Below are positions 1 to 7,527 of a DNA stretch of 64,000 bases, piece after piece; positions within the stretch are counted from its first letter, which is position 1; every line of letters begins with the position of its first letter. Below the pieces are notes generated by a model. The model was not told the DNA's origin, did no database searches, and saw only the letters and a list, made by a program, of their open reading frames with translations. Source of the stretch: Sinorhizobium medicae (GTDB taxonomy: Bacteria > Pseudomonadota > Alphaproteobacteria > Rhizobiales > Rhizobiaceae). The translations under genes and the position numbers were made by a program. The DNA lies in contig NZ_VITA01000003.1 in assembly GCF_007827695.1 (NCBI RefSeq), positions 372,001 to 436,000 of the forward strand, written 5' to 3'.

Positions 1-1
1 G

Positions 2-1942
2 GCCGCGGGGGAAAGGCTGCTGGTCTGCATCGGACCGGATCGCTTGTCGGAGAAGGTGGTCAGGACCGCGAGCCGGCTCGCATCGGGCCTGAACGCCGAT
101 TGGATCGTGATTTCTGTAGCGCGCGCAGATGGAGATGCGAGCACCGAGGCCATGCGGCGACTCGACGCGACCATTCGCCTCGCCGAACAACTGGGTGCCG
201 AGACGCGCCGTATAGTCGGCAGTGATTTCGTCGAAGAAATCCTTAAGCTCGCGCGACGCGAGCACGCAACTCAGATCGTCATCGGTGCCAAGCGCCACCG
301 CTTCCCGCTGCTGCCGTTTCGTCGCTCCCTGCCTGATGCGCTGGTAGCTCGCGCATCTGGGATCGGCATTCATCTGATCACCGACAGGAACGAACCGGCG
401 CCAAAGCCGAAGCGAAAGCATAAAAGAGCCTTGCCAGAGGGCTCCGGCCGCGCCTTGGCCATTGCCGCATCCTCTGCCGCAACGGCGACGGCGCTCGGAA
501 TTTTGATCGAGCGCTTCATCGTGCTTCAAAACATCTCGCTGCTCTACCTGCTTGCCGTGCTCGCCTCGGCCGCTTACGCGGGTTATGTCGCCGCGATCGC
601 AGCGGCGCTTATTTCCGTCCTCGCCTATAATTTCTTCTTCATCGAACCAGTTGGAACCGTCACCGTAGCCGAGCCGCACGAAGTGTTTGCGCTCTTCACT
701 TTCCTTGCCGCAGCAATCCTTGCCGGAGGTCTTGCCTCGCGCGTTCGCGAACAGGCGAAGACAGCGAGCAGGCGGGCGGCGGCGACGCAGGCGCTTTACG
801 ACTTCTCCCGCAAGCTTTCCGGCACCGCTAACGCCGAAGACGTGCTCTGGGCCGCCGTGACCCAGATACAGGCAACGCTCCGGCGCAACGCCGTACTTCT
901 GCTTCCGGCCGGCGGGGAGATCGAACCGGCGGCGGCCTGGCCGCCGGATACCGAACTTGGCGTCAGCGACATGACGGCCGCCCGGTGGACCTTCGAGAGG
1001 AACGAGGCGGCCGGCAATGCCACGGGCACGCTGCCGAACAGCCCGTTTCAGTTCAGGCCTCTCAGGAGTCCGCATGGAATTGTCGGCGTCTGCGGCTTCC
1101 TGCAGGACGACAAGCCGCTGGATATAAGCGAGGAACGGGCGCTTGCCGCCATCCTCGACCAGACCGCGGTCGCCGTCGACAGGGCGCGGCTTTCGCGTGA
1201 AAGCCTCGATCAGGCCGCCCGGCTGGAGGGGGAGAAGTTCCGGCAGGCGTTGCTTTCGTCCATTTCTCATGATCTCAGAACGCCGCTGGCGACGATCACC
1301 GGAGCGGTAACGAGCCTTCGCCAATTGGGCGAGCGCATGCCTCCCGAAAGCCGCGACGATCTGCTCAAGTCGATCGAGGAAGAGAGCGGCAGGCTCACGC
1401 GCTTCGTCGCCAACCTGCTCGACATGACCCGGGTCGAGGCCGGCACGATCAATGCCAGGCGCGACTGGGTCGATGTGGCGGATGTCGTGCATTCTGCAGT
1501 GGAACGCGCGCGGACATATTTTACAGGGCGCGTGTTCGAAACCAGCATTGCTGCCGATCTGCCGTTGATTCGGGGCGACAGCGTGCTGTTGGGACAGGTA
1601 CTCTTCAATCTGCTGGACAACGCAAACAGGTTCGGCGGCGACGAGGCGATCAGCATCTATGCGCGCCGGGAGGGGGATGAACTCGTGCTTTCCGTTACCG
1701 ATCTCGGCAAAGGGATTGCGCCTGACGACCTCGATCATGTGTTCGACAAATTCTTCCGGAAGGGAAAGCCGGACGGGCGCTCGCTCGGAACCGGGCTCGG
1801 TCTTTCGATCAGCAAAGGCTTCGTCGAGGCAATGGGCGGGCGGATCAAGGCGGAAAGTCCGGCACTGAAGCGACGCGGCACCCGCATCAGCATGCGGTTT
1901 CCGGTTGCTCGCACCGGAACGGCTGACAAGGGTCGGGAATGA
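2..1942 (+). CDS. kdpD: Sensor histidine kinase KdpD, 5' end outside window
   Basis: Osmosensitive K+-channel histidine kinase that phosphorylates KdpE under potassium limitation; inner-membrane protein. The frame is open from base 2, so the gene enters from outside the window. The visible 646 residues are about two thirds of a typical KdpD (~900 aa); the N-terminal KdpD sensor domain is missing. Seen in order: a USP-like domain, a hydrophobic block of about four membrane helices (DUF4118 type), a GAF-like region, the HisKA box with SSISHDLRTP (phospho-acceptor His), then ATPase boxes LDNANRFG and GTGLGLSISKG. A TTG at base 44 is not the real start because homologous sequence continues upstream of it. 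The stop overlaps the kdpE start by 4 bases, so the two are translationally coupled; kdpABC is expected just upstream. Confidence 0.95.
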   Translation, partial: AAGERLLVCIGPDRLSEKVVRTASRLASGLNADWIVISVARADGDASTEAMRRLDATIRLAEQLGAETRRIVGSDFVEEILKLARREHATQIVIGAKRHRFPLLPFRRSLPDALVARASGIGIHLITDRNEPAPKPKRKHKRALPEGSGRALAIAASSAATATALGILIERFIVLQNISLLYLLAVLASAAYAGYVAAIAAALISVLAYNFFFIEPVGTVTVAEPHEVFALFTFLAAAILAGGLASRVREQAKTASRRAAATQALYDFSRKLSGTANAEDVLWAAVTQIQATLRRNAVLLLPAGGEIEPAAAWPPDTELGVSDMTAARWTFERNEAAGNATGTLPNSPFQFRPLRSPHGIVGVCGFLQDDKPLDISEERALAAILDQTAVAVDRARLSRESLDQAARLEGEKFRQALLSSISHDLRTPLATITGAVTSLRQLGERMPPESRDDLLKSIEEESGRLTRFVANLLDMTRVEAGTINARRDWVDVADVVHSAVERARTYFTGRVFETSIAADLPLIRGDSVLLGQVLFNLLDNANRFGGDEAISIYARREGDELVLSVTDLGKGIAPDDLDHVFDKFFRKGKPDGRSLGTGLGLSISKGFVEAMGGRIKAESPALKRRGTRISMRFPVARTGTADKGRE

Positions 1943-2631
1943 CGGTGGAACGTATACTCGTCGTCGACGACGAACCGCAGATCCAGCGGTTCCTGCGTCC
2001 GGCGCTCATCGCTGCGGGTTACGACGTGGTGGAGGCGGCCGACGGGACCCAGGCGCTTAAGGCGGCCGCGACTGCGGCGCCCGACGTGATCATCCTCGAT
2101 CTCGGGCTTCCTGACATGGACGGCAAGGATGTCGTCGCCAATATTCGCGCCTGGTCGCAGGTGCCGATCATCATCCTTTCCGCACGGGACCGTGAAAGCG
2201 AGAAAATCGCGGCGCTCGATCTCGGCGCCGACGACTATATCGAGAAGCCCTTCGGCATCGGCGAGCTGACGGCGCGCATTCGTGCGGCATTGCGCCATCG
2301 CATTCAGATGGAGGGGGGCCAGGCGCAACTTTCGGCCGACGGTCTCTCTATCGACATGGTCAAACGCGCGGTCACCCGCGACGGCGAACCGCTGCGGCTG
2401 ACGCCCAAGGAATATGATCTGCTCGTCATGCTCGCGCGGCACGCCGGACGGGTGGTCACCCATAAGACGCTCCTCGCATCCGTCTGGGGTGTGGCACATG
2501 GCGAGGATCTACACTATCTGAGGGTCTTCATCGGCCAGTTGCGCGGCAAGATAGAACGCGACCCAGGTCGTCCTAAGGTCATCCGTACCGAGCCGGGCGT
2601 CGGGTACCGTTTCGTCGGTGACGAGAGCTGA
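1939..2631 (+). CDS. kdpE: Response regulator KdpE
   Basis: OmpR-family regulator of the high-affinity potassium ATPase operon. It has 230 residues, the normal family length. The receiver domain starts RILVVDDEPQIQ, and the phospho-acceptor Asp is in ILDLGLPDMDG. A K in the EKPFGIGEL segment matches the conserved Lys of receivers. The C-terminal half is a winged-helix Trans_reg_C domain (LTPKEYDLLVMLARHAGRVV; the end reads GVGYRF). The ATG overlaps the kdpD stop as ATGA. No kdp structural gene lies downstream, so kdpDE closes its operon. Confidence 0.96.
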   Translation: MTVERILVVDDEPQIQRFLRPALIAAGYDVVEAADGTQALKAAATAAPDVIILDLGLPDMDGKDVVANIRAWSQVPIIILSARDRESEKIAALDLGADDYIEKPFGIGELTARIRAALRHRIQMEGGQAQLSADGLSIDMVKRAVTRDGEPLRLTPKEYDLLVMLARHAGRVVTHKTLLASVWGVAHGEDLHYLRVFIGQLRGKIERDPGRPKVIRTEPGVGYRFVGDES

Positions 2632-2837
2632 ATGGACCTGCGTACCTCGTAGGTAGGGCGGGACGAGGAAAAGTCTGTGCGGTTTTCCGTATCCCGCTCT
2701 GATTTGTTCGAATTGATCACGTTCATGTTTTTAGGTCGATCCGGCCTCGAGACTTTGTGATCTGATGATGGGCCAGGTTGCCTCCGTGTGCCACCGCACA
2801 TGTGAGGCCATTTTTTCGAGGCGGCCGGGCCGCCAGC

Positions 2838-3623
2838 ATGGAGCTGTTCATGGAGGAATTTCTGCTGTTTGCGCTGGTCGGCTTTCTCGCCCAGGCGATC
2901 GATGGCGCTCTGGGCATGGCATATGGTGTCATCTCTTCGACGGTGCTTCTCGCCTTGGGCGTGCCGCCCGCTCAGGCATCGGCATCGGCCCATGCGGCGG
3001 AACTGTTCACCACCGCCGCTTCCGGGTCGGCCCATCTTTACCACCGGAATATCGATTGGAAGCTGTTCTGGCGGCTCGTCCCTTTTGGCGTCGTCGGCGG
3101 AATGCTGGGTGCTTTCGTGGTGACCTCGTTCGATGGAGATCAGGTCAAGCCTTTCGTCACAGCCTATCTCGCAGTGATTGGGGCCTGGCTGCTTTATCGC
3201 TCCTTCCACCGCATTCCAACAAAACCGGTCAAGCTGAGAATCGTTGCGCCGCTCGGTGCAGTCGCGGGATTTCTGGATGCCGCCGGCGGCGGCGGCTGGG
3301 GGCCGGTCGCCACCACCGGTCTGCTCGGCGCCGGCGGGCAGCCGCGATTTGTCATCGGTACCGTCAGCGCAAGCGAGTTTCTGATCGCCCTGTCTGTATC
3401 ACTAAGCTTCCTGGCCACAATCTTGACCGGTCATTGGGAGCAGGCCGGCGAGTTCCGCGACTATCTTGCTTCCATTGGCGGGCTCATCATCGGCGGCGTG
3501 ATGGCGGCTCCTCTTGCAGGATGGGCCGTCAAGGCGCTGCGGGAGAAAACGCTCCTGCGTCTCGTCGGATCCATGATCGTGCTTTTGGCCGGCTATCAGA
3601 CGCTGGAGCTCACCGGGTTCTAG
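2838..3623 (+). CDS. TauE/SafE-family membrane permease
   Basis: Member of the sulfite exporter TauE/SafE family (DUF81), inner-membrane proteins that move sulfur anions or organic acids. It has about 261 residues and alternating hydrophobic segments. The typical first helix carries GFLAQAIDGALGMAYG, and a second repeat around DAAGGGGWGPVATTGLL shows the twofold family architecture. The frame is open further upstream, but the hydrophobic core starts at the ATG used here; a second ATG at 2850, with GGAG 7 bases before it, is an equally good start. Its stop overlaps that of the convergent HPP-CBS gene by 4 bases (CTAG). The substrate cannot be told from sequence. Confidence 0.85.
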   Translation: MELFMEEFLLFALVGFLAQAIDGALGMAYGVISSTVLLALGVPPAQASASAHAAELFTTAASGSAHLYHRNIDWKLFWRLVPFGVVGGMLGAFVVTSFDGDQVKPFVTAYLAVIGAWLLYRSFHRIPTKPVKLRIVAPLGAVAGFLDAAGGGGWGPVATTGLLGAGGQPRFVIGTVSASEFLIALSVSLSFLATILTGHWEQAGEFRDYLASIGGLIIGGVMAAPLAGWAVKALREKTLLRLVGSMIVLLAGYQTLELTGF

Positions 3624-4771
3624 ATGCCCTGTCCGTGGCCTCGCATGATCTCGGACGCACCGTTCTGGGAGATGCTTTTGGCCAAAGTCGCGAGCAGGTC
3701 GGTTTGGGATATGATGCCCACGACCTTTTCGTCGTCGTCCAGTATGACGACGGCATGTGTCATGCCGTCCGTCAGGCGGGGGAGCAGGCTGATCGCAGGG
3801 TCGGACGGGTTGGCGGTGGCCGCCACGGCAATCGGCAGTTTGCTGCCGGGTTCCTTGCCGGCCAGCTCTCGCAGGCCGACCGTCCCTTGCAGTTTCCCGT
3901 TTTCGTCGAGCACGGGAAGTGTTCGAATATCATGCTTCAACAAGAGGTATCGTGCATGGTCCGGCGTCGTGTCGGCCGGAACGGTTACGACGTCGCGGGA
4001 CATGATGTCGGCACATGTCAGCTCTCCCCTCTGTCTGATGAGGGCCTGCAGTTCGACTTCCCTCAAGAGAGCATCGATGTCCGCGCGGCTGACGTCGAGT
4101 GTCTCGTTCAAGCGTGCTATTGCGAGATCAATGTCCTCGGAATTGAAGCCGACCCGAAGCGCAGGCGGGGGATCGGCCGTTTCATGCGTGTTCACTGGTG
4201 CAACAGCCGGTCGGTGCGGATATTGGCGCCGCGCCATCCGGTGGAATACGATGCCCAATCCCACAAGGATCAGGGAGTTGATGGCTACCGGTATGAACGG
4301 GAACCAGAAACCCGCGCGCGCGATCGCCGCTCCACCTATCACCGCTGTCAGCGCGGCGGCGCCTCCAGGGGGGTGAAGCGACCGCGTGAGCGACATGGCA
4401 AGGATCGCCAGGGCAACCGCAAGGCCGATGGCGACCATCTGGTCCTTCACGAAATAGCTCACGGTGACGCCGATCAGGGCGGAGATCGTGTTCCCGCCGA
4501 TGATCGACCAGGGCTGCGCAAGCGGACTGGCCGGAACCGCAAAGAGCAAGACCGCAGAAGCGCCGATGGGGGCAACGATCAACGGCAGCTGAGGATCGTC
4601 GCCGAAGATGAACCCGCAGACGAGACCGGTCAAACAGATGCCGATCAGCGCTCCGAGACAGCCGATAAGGCGCTCTTTCAGCGTTGCGCCCGCCAGGATC
4701 GGGGAAAACAGCTTAAACCTGGGCGAAGACCCTGGCTTCTGAACATTATCGGGTGGAGGCGGAACAATCAT
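3620..4771 (-). CDS. HPP-family membrane protein with two CBS domains
   Basis: 383 residues. The first half is a four-helix HPP-family membrane domain; the motif TRSLHPPGGAAALTA is the signature that names the family. The second half (about 240-375) is a CBS pair (CADIMSRDVVTVPADTT and HAVVILDDDEKVVGIIS), a module that binds adenine nucleotides or ions. HPP proteins are proposed anion (nitrite) or CBS-gated transporters; the substrate here is unknown. It is convergent with the TauE-like permease, tail overlapping by 4 bases. The AT-richer stretch 4772-4940 upstream probably carries its promoter. Confidence 0.88.
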   Translation of the reverse strand: MIVPPPPDNVQKPGSSPRFKLFSPILAGATLKERLIGCLGALIGICLTGLVCGFIFGDDPQLPLIVAPIGASAVLLFAVPASPLAQPWSIIGGNTISALIGVTVSYFVKDQMVAIGLAVALAILAMSLTRSLHPPGGAAALTAVIGGAAIARAGFWFPFIPVAINSLILVGLGIVFHRMARRQYPHRPAVAPVNTHETADPPPALRVGFNSEDIDLAIARLNETLDVSRADIDALLREVELQALIRQRGELTCADIMSRDVVTVPADTTPDHARYLLLKHDIRTLPVLDENGKLQGTVGLRELAGKEPGSKLPIAVAATANPSDPAISLLPRLTDGMTHAVVILDDDEKVVGIISQTDLLATLAKSISQNGASEIMRGHGQGI

Positions 4772-4940
4772 TTCGGGGGGCGTCAGATGCAGTTGCTCAT
4801 TTTTCGAAGCTTATGTGCCTATAAAAAGAGCGAAGCAATAGGCCGATCGGATTTCCGTGTCGTTCCGATCGATATTTTGGAGGCCAGAAGTTGGCACGCA
4901 AATTGCTCCTCAAAGGCGAAACAGTTGACACGGGTGCAGC

Positions 4941-5234
4941 TTGGACGTCTTCGACATCTCCTCCGCTCTGATCTGGCTCGCTCTTGGATTGAGCGGCCCC
5001 GCGTTTCTCACGGCTTTTGCCGATCAGCCACGTGGCTGGAAATCCGCCGCCGAAACGACTGTCGGGACCAGTGTTTTCGTCGCAGCATTGGGCCTATGTC
5101 TTTCTGCCGGAGCCTTTGTCGCGACCGCGGTCGCTGCTCCCGTAGCACTCGCCGTCGCCACAATGTTTCGACGAAACTGCCAACGGCTGCCGATGTTGGC
5201 GGTCTCGATTCTCTGCCTGGGTATCTATCTCTAA
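4941..5234 (+). CDS. Small hydrophobic protein, function unknown
   Basis: 97 residues with at least two predicted membrane helices (about 7-25 and 42-72) and a basic tail (MFRRNC). The frame begins with TTG and has no convincing ribosome site, so the start is uncertain. Composition is like that of its neighbours. I do not recognise a family. It lies divergent from the HPP-CBS gene across 170 bases, consistent with either a real small membrane protein or a chance frame. Confidence 0.4.
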   Translation: MDVFDISSALIWLALGLSGPAFLTAFADQPRGWKSAAETTVGTSVFVAALGLCLSAGAFVATAVAAPVALAVATMFRRNCQRLPMLAVSILCLGIYL

Positions 5235-5264
5235 AGCCCCATATAGCCGCCGATTGCAGGCGCT

Positions 5265-5537
5265 TCAGTCAGGCGGATGCCGAGTCGCCTCGTCGCCGGG
5301 TGCCGACGGTTGAATAGTTTCAATTCGACTTGCTTCGGGCTGGCCGTCGGGCTCGATCGGCTCGGAGAGCGTCCCGATCGGCTTCGCCGCCAAAGCTTTC
5401 AGATCTTCTGCGAGCCCGGCAAGCTGCGCGGCAAAGTCCAGAAGGTCCGAAGCGGCGCACTGCGCCGCGGTTTGCAGGAGGTCCGGGGCCGTTGCTGCAT
5501 CGTCGGCGCTAACGTTTTCGCGGTCGCTCATATCCAT
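5265..5537 (-). CDS. Small acidic hypothetical protein
   Basis: 90 residues, Ala/Asp/Glu/Pro rich, no transmembrane segment. The helix-prone middle (residues 20-50, with AAQLAGLAEDLKALAA) could form a short coiled coil; the tail looks disordered. A second ATG two codons in (MDMS) makes the exact start ambiguous. I do not recognise a family. It stands alone between the small membrane protein and the tandem repeat at 5675. Confidence 0.45.
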   Translation of the reverse strand: MDMSDRENVSADDAATAPDLLQTAAQCAASDLLDFAAQLAGLAEDLKALAAKPIGTLSEPIEPDGQPEASRIETIQPSAPGDEATRHPPD

Positions 5538-5674
5538 TTCTCATTGCTGGAGTCGCAACTAAGATAGACCCGCTCCGCCGTGGTGAAAATTGGGACAAAA
5601 GGCCGATGTCCGCACCTCGGCGGGAAGCGGAGGACCGTCGGCCGTCTCGCTCGGATCGGCGGCTGACAGCCATC

Positions 5675-5728
5675 AAACCACGAGCGCCCAGTAAACCACG
5701 GGCGCCCAGTAAACCACGGGCGCTCAGT
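5675..5728. repeat. Three tandem 18-bp repeats
   Basis: Three head-to-tail units of the form AAACCACGRGCGCCCAGT at 5675-5692, 5693-5710 and 5711-5728, differing by one base each. They sit about 30 bases beyond the 3' end of the PBP2-like gene. Read on the minus strand they would encode Leu-Leu-Gly-Ala-Arg-Gly repeats, but no credible gene contains them. Probably slippage-generated. Confidence 0.9.
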
Positions 5729-5760
5729 GCCGGGCCACTCACCAATCTGGCTTAATCCGT

Positions 5761-7494
5761 TTATCTGGGCCGGAGCAGCCAGGTTCGTGCGGCTGCCGTC
5801 CCTCGCGAACCGGGTTCTTCGGTCGCGGCGGGAACCGCTTGGACAGTGCCCGCGGGCGGCGGAAAGGTGGGCGCAACGAGCATTGGGAGGATGCGCTGGA
5901 ATACGGCGCCGCCGAACGGCACCGCATTCCAGCCCGAGGTTCGGTTGCCATATGTCTCGGGCAGTCCGCGGGGCTCGTCCAAAAGGGTGAGCAGCAGGTA
6001 TCTGGGATTGTCCGCCGGTACGATACCCATGAAAGATGTGACGTTGAGCTCCCTGGAATAGCGGCCCCCGACCACTTTCTCGGCTGTGCCGGTCTTGCCG
6101 CCGATTGCGTAACCGGGAACATTGGCTCTCGTTGCAGACCCGACAGCGGTGTTGAGGCGCAAAAGATGGCGAATTGCCTCGCTGGTGTCCGACGACACGA
6201 GATCCTCCGCTATCGTCCGTTCGGAAACGGGGCTGTCCTTTATGAAAGTGGGCCTGATCAGCCTGCCGCCGTTCGCCAGAGCGGCCACCGCAGTGCTGGC
6301 CTGCAGCGGCGTAACGGCAATCCCATGGCCGAATGAGACCGTTGCCGTCGCCACCTCACTCCACGAGGATGGCAGCAGCGGTGCGGCGCTCTCCGGCAGT
6401 TCGGTTGCAAGCGGCGACAGGGCTCCGAAGCGTCCGAGGAATGTCCTCGACGCTTCCGGTCCGAGGGCCAACGCCATTTTCGCCATGACGATATTGGAGG
6501 AGTGCACGAATGCTTCGGGAATGGTCAGCGGTCTGTACTTGCCGCGATAATCATGGATGCGCATCCTCCCGAAATTCAAAGGCTTGCTCGCATCCACCAC
6601 CGATTCGAGATTGAACCGGCCCGATTCCAGAGCCATTGCCGTCGTCAGAGCCTTGAAGGTCGATCCCATCTCGAAGACGCCAGCAGTAACGCGGTTTATT
6701 CGGTCTGGCTTGAATGCATTCTCCGGATTGTTCGGATCGAAGTCCGGATAGGAGGCGAGCGCGAGAACTTCGCCATTGGTGACGTCGAGCAGGAGCCCGG
6801 CACCCGCGGCAGCCCCGAATTTCGTGATGGCCTTGCCGAGCTCCTGCTCCAGTGCGTATTGGACGCGCAGGTCGATCGACAGCTCGACCGGTTGGAGTTC
6901 ACGTCCCTTGAGTTCCATCCCGGCACCGCGCAGGTCCGCGAGCCAGTTTGCATCAATCCACTTTTCAATACCCGCAATGCCCCGATTGTCGATGTCCACG
7001 GCGCCAAGGATATGGGCAGCCAATGAGCCGTTCGGATAGAGCCGTCGGTTTTCGGGGCGAAAGCCGATCGCTGCCAATCCTGAATCGATGACAGCCTGCT
7101 GCTTGTCCGGAGTTATCTGCCGCTTGATCCAGGTGAAGGCGTCTTTGCTATGCAGGCGCGAATGGAGATCCCGGGCATCGAGTTCGGGGAAAAGCCCGGT
7201 GAGTTTTTCAACCGCCTCGTCCAGGTCTGGGATCGACCGCGGCTCGATAAAGAGCGACGCGATGGGTATATCGGTCGCGAGCAGCTCCCCGTTTCTATCG
7301 ACGATTGCGGGCCGGCCACCTGGAGCCCGGTCATAGGTGATGCTGATCCCGAGGCTCGCTTCCTGCTCCATTCCGAGCTGGACGAGTCGCAGAAAAATAC
7401 CGCCGAATATGGCAGCAAACGCCGCCATGATGCAGATGATGCGCACCCGTCTGCTGTGTGCCCTGCTCCGAAGGGTGAAGGCGTGCTTCCTCAT
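5761..7494 (-). CDS. FtsI/PBP2-type penicillin-binding transpeptidase
   Basis: Class B penicillin-binding protein, a peptidoglycan DD-transpeptidase anchored by one N-terminal helix (residues about 18-40) with a periplasmic catalytic domain. 577 residues. The dimerization domain begins APGGRPAIVDRNGELLATD, typical of FtsI. Catalytic motifs are complete: SxxK in EMGSTFKALT (about residue 283), SxN in HSSNIVM, and KTG in GGKTGTAEK. A good GAGG ribosome site precedes the ATG. The start lies 33 bases after the stop of the PBP1A-like gene, so the two form an operon. Chromosomal ftsI sits in the dcw cluster, which is absent here, so this is an accessory paralogue. Confidence 0.93.
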   Translation of the reverse strand: MRKHAFTLRSRAHSRRVRIICIMAAFAAIFGGIFLRLVQLGMEQEASLGISITYDRAPGGRPAIVDRNGELLATDIPIASLFIEPRSIPDLDEAVEKLTGLFPELDARDLHSRLHSKDAFTWIKRQITPDKQQAVIDSGLAAIGFRPENRRLYPNGSLAAHILGAVDIDNRGIAGIEKWIDANWLADLRGAGMELKGRELQPVELSIDLRVQYALEQELGKAITKFGAAAGAGLLLDVTNGEVLALASYPDFDPNNPENAFKPDRINRVTAGVFEMGSTFKALTTAMALESGRFNLESVVDASKPLNFGRMRIHDYRGKYRPLTIPEAFVHSSNIVMAKMALALGPEASRTFLGRFGALSPLATELPESAAPLLPSSWSEVATATVSFGHGIAVTPLQASTAVAALANGGRLIRPTFIKDSPVSERTIAEDLVSSDTSEAIRHLLRLNTAVGSATRANVPGYAIGGKTGTAEKVVGGRYSRELNVTSFMGIVPADNPRYLLLTLLDEPRGLPETYGNRTSGWNAVPFGGAVFQRILPMLVAPTFPPPAGTVQAVPAATEEPGSRGTAAARTWLLRPR

Positions 7495-7527
7495 TTGGGA
7501 TCCTCGGCGAGATAAGAGACGGCAGGC

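Noticed and set aside
2765-5317. 850-codon open frame on the plus strand
   Set aside because: It overlaps the TauE-like and HPP-CBS genes in another frame and is Arg/Ser-rich shadow sequence of high-GC DNA.
5675-5728. Possible CRISPR array
   Set aside because: Repeats are contiguous without spacers and only 18 bp; no cas genes in the window.
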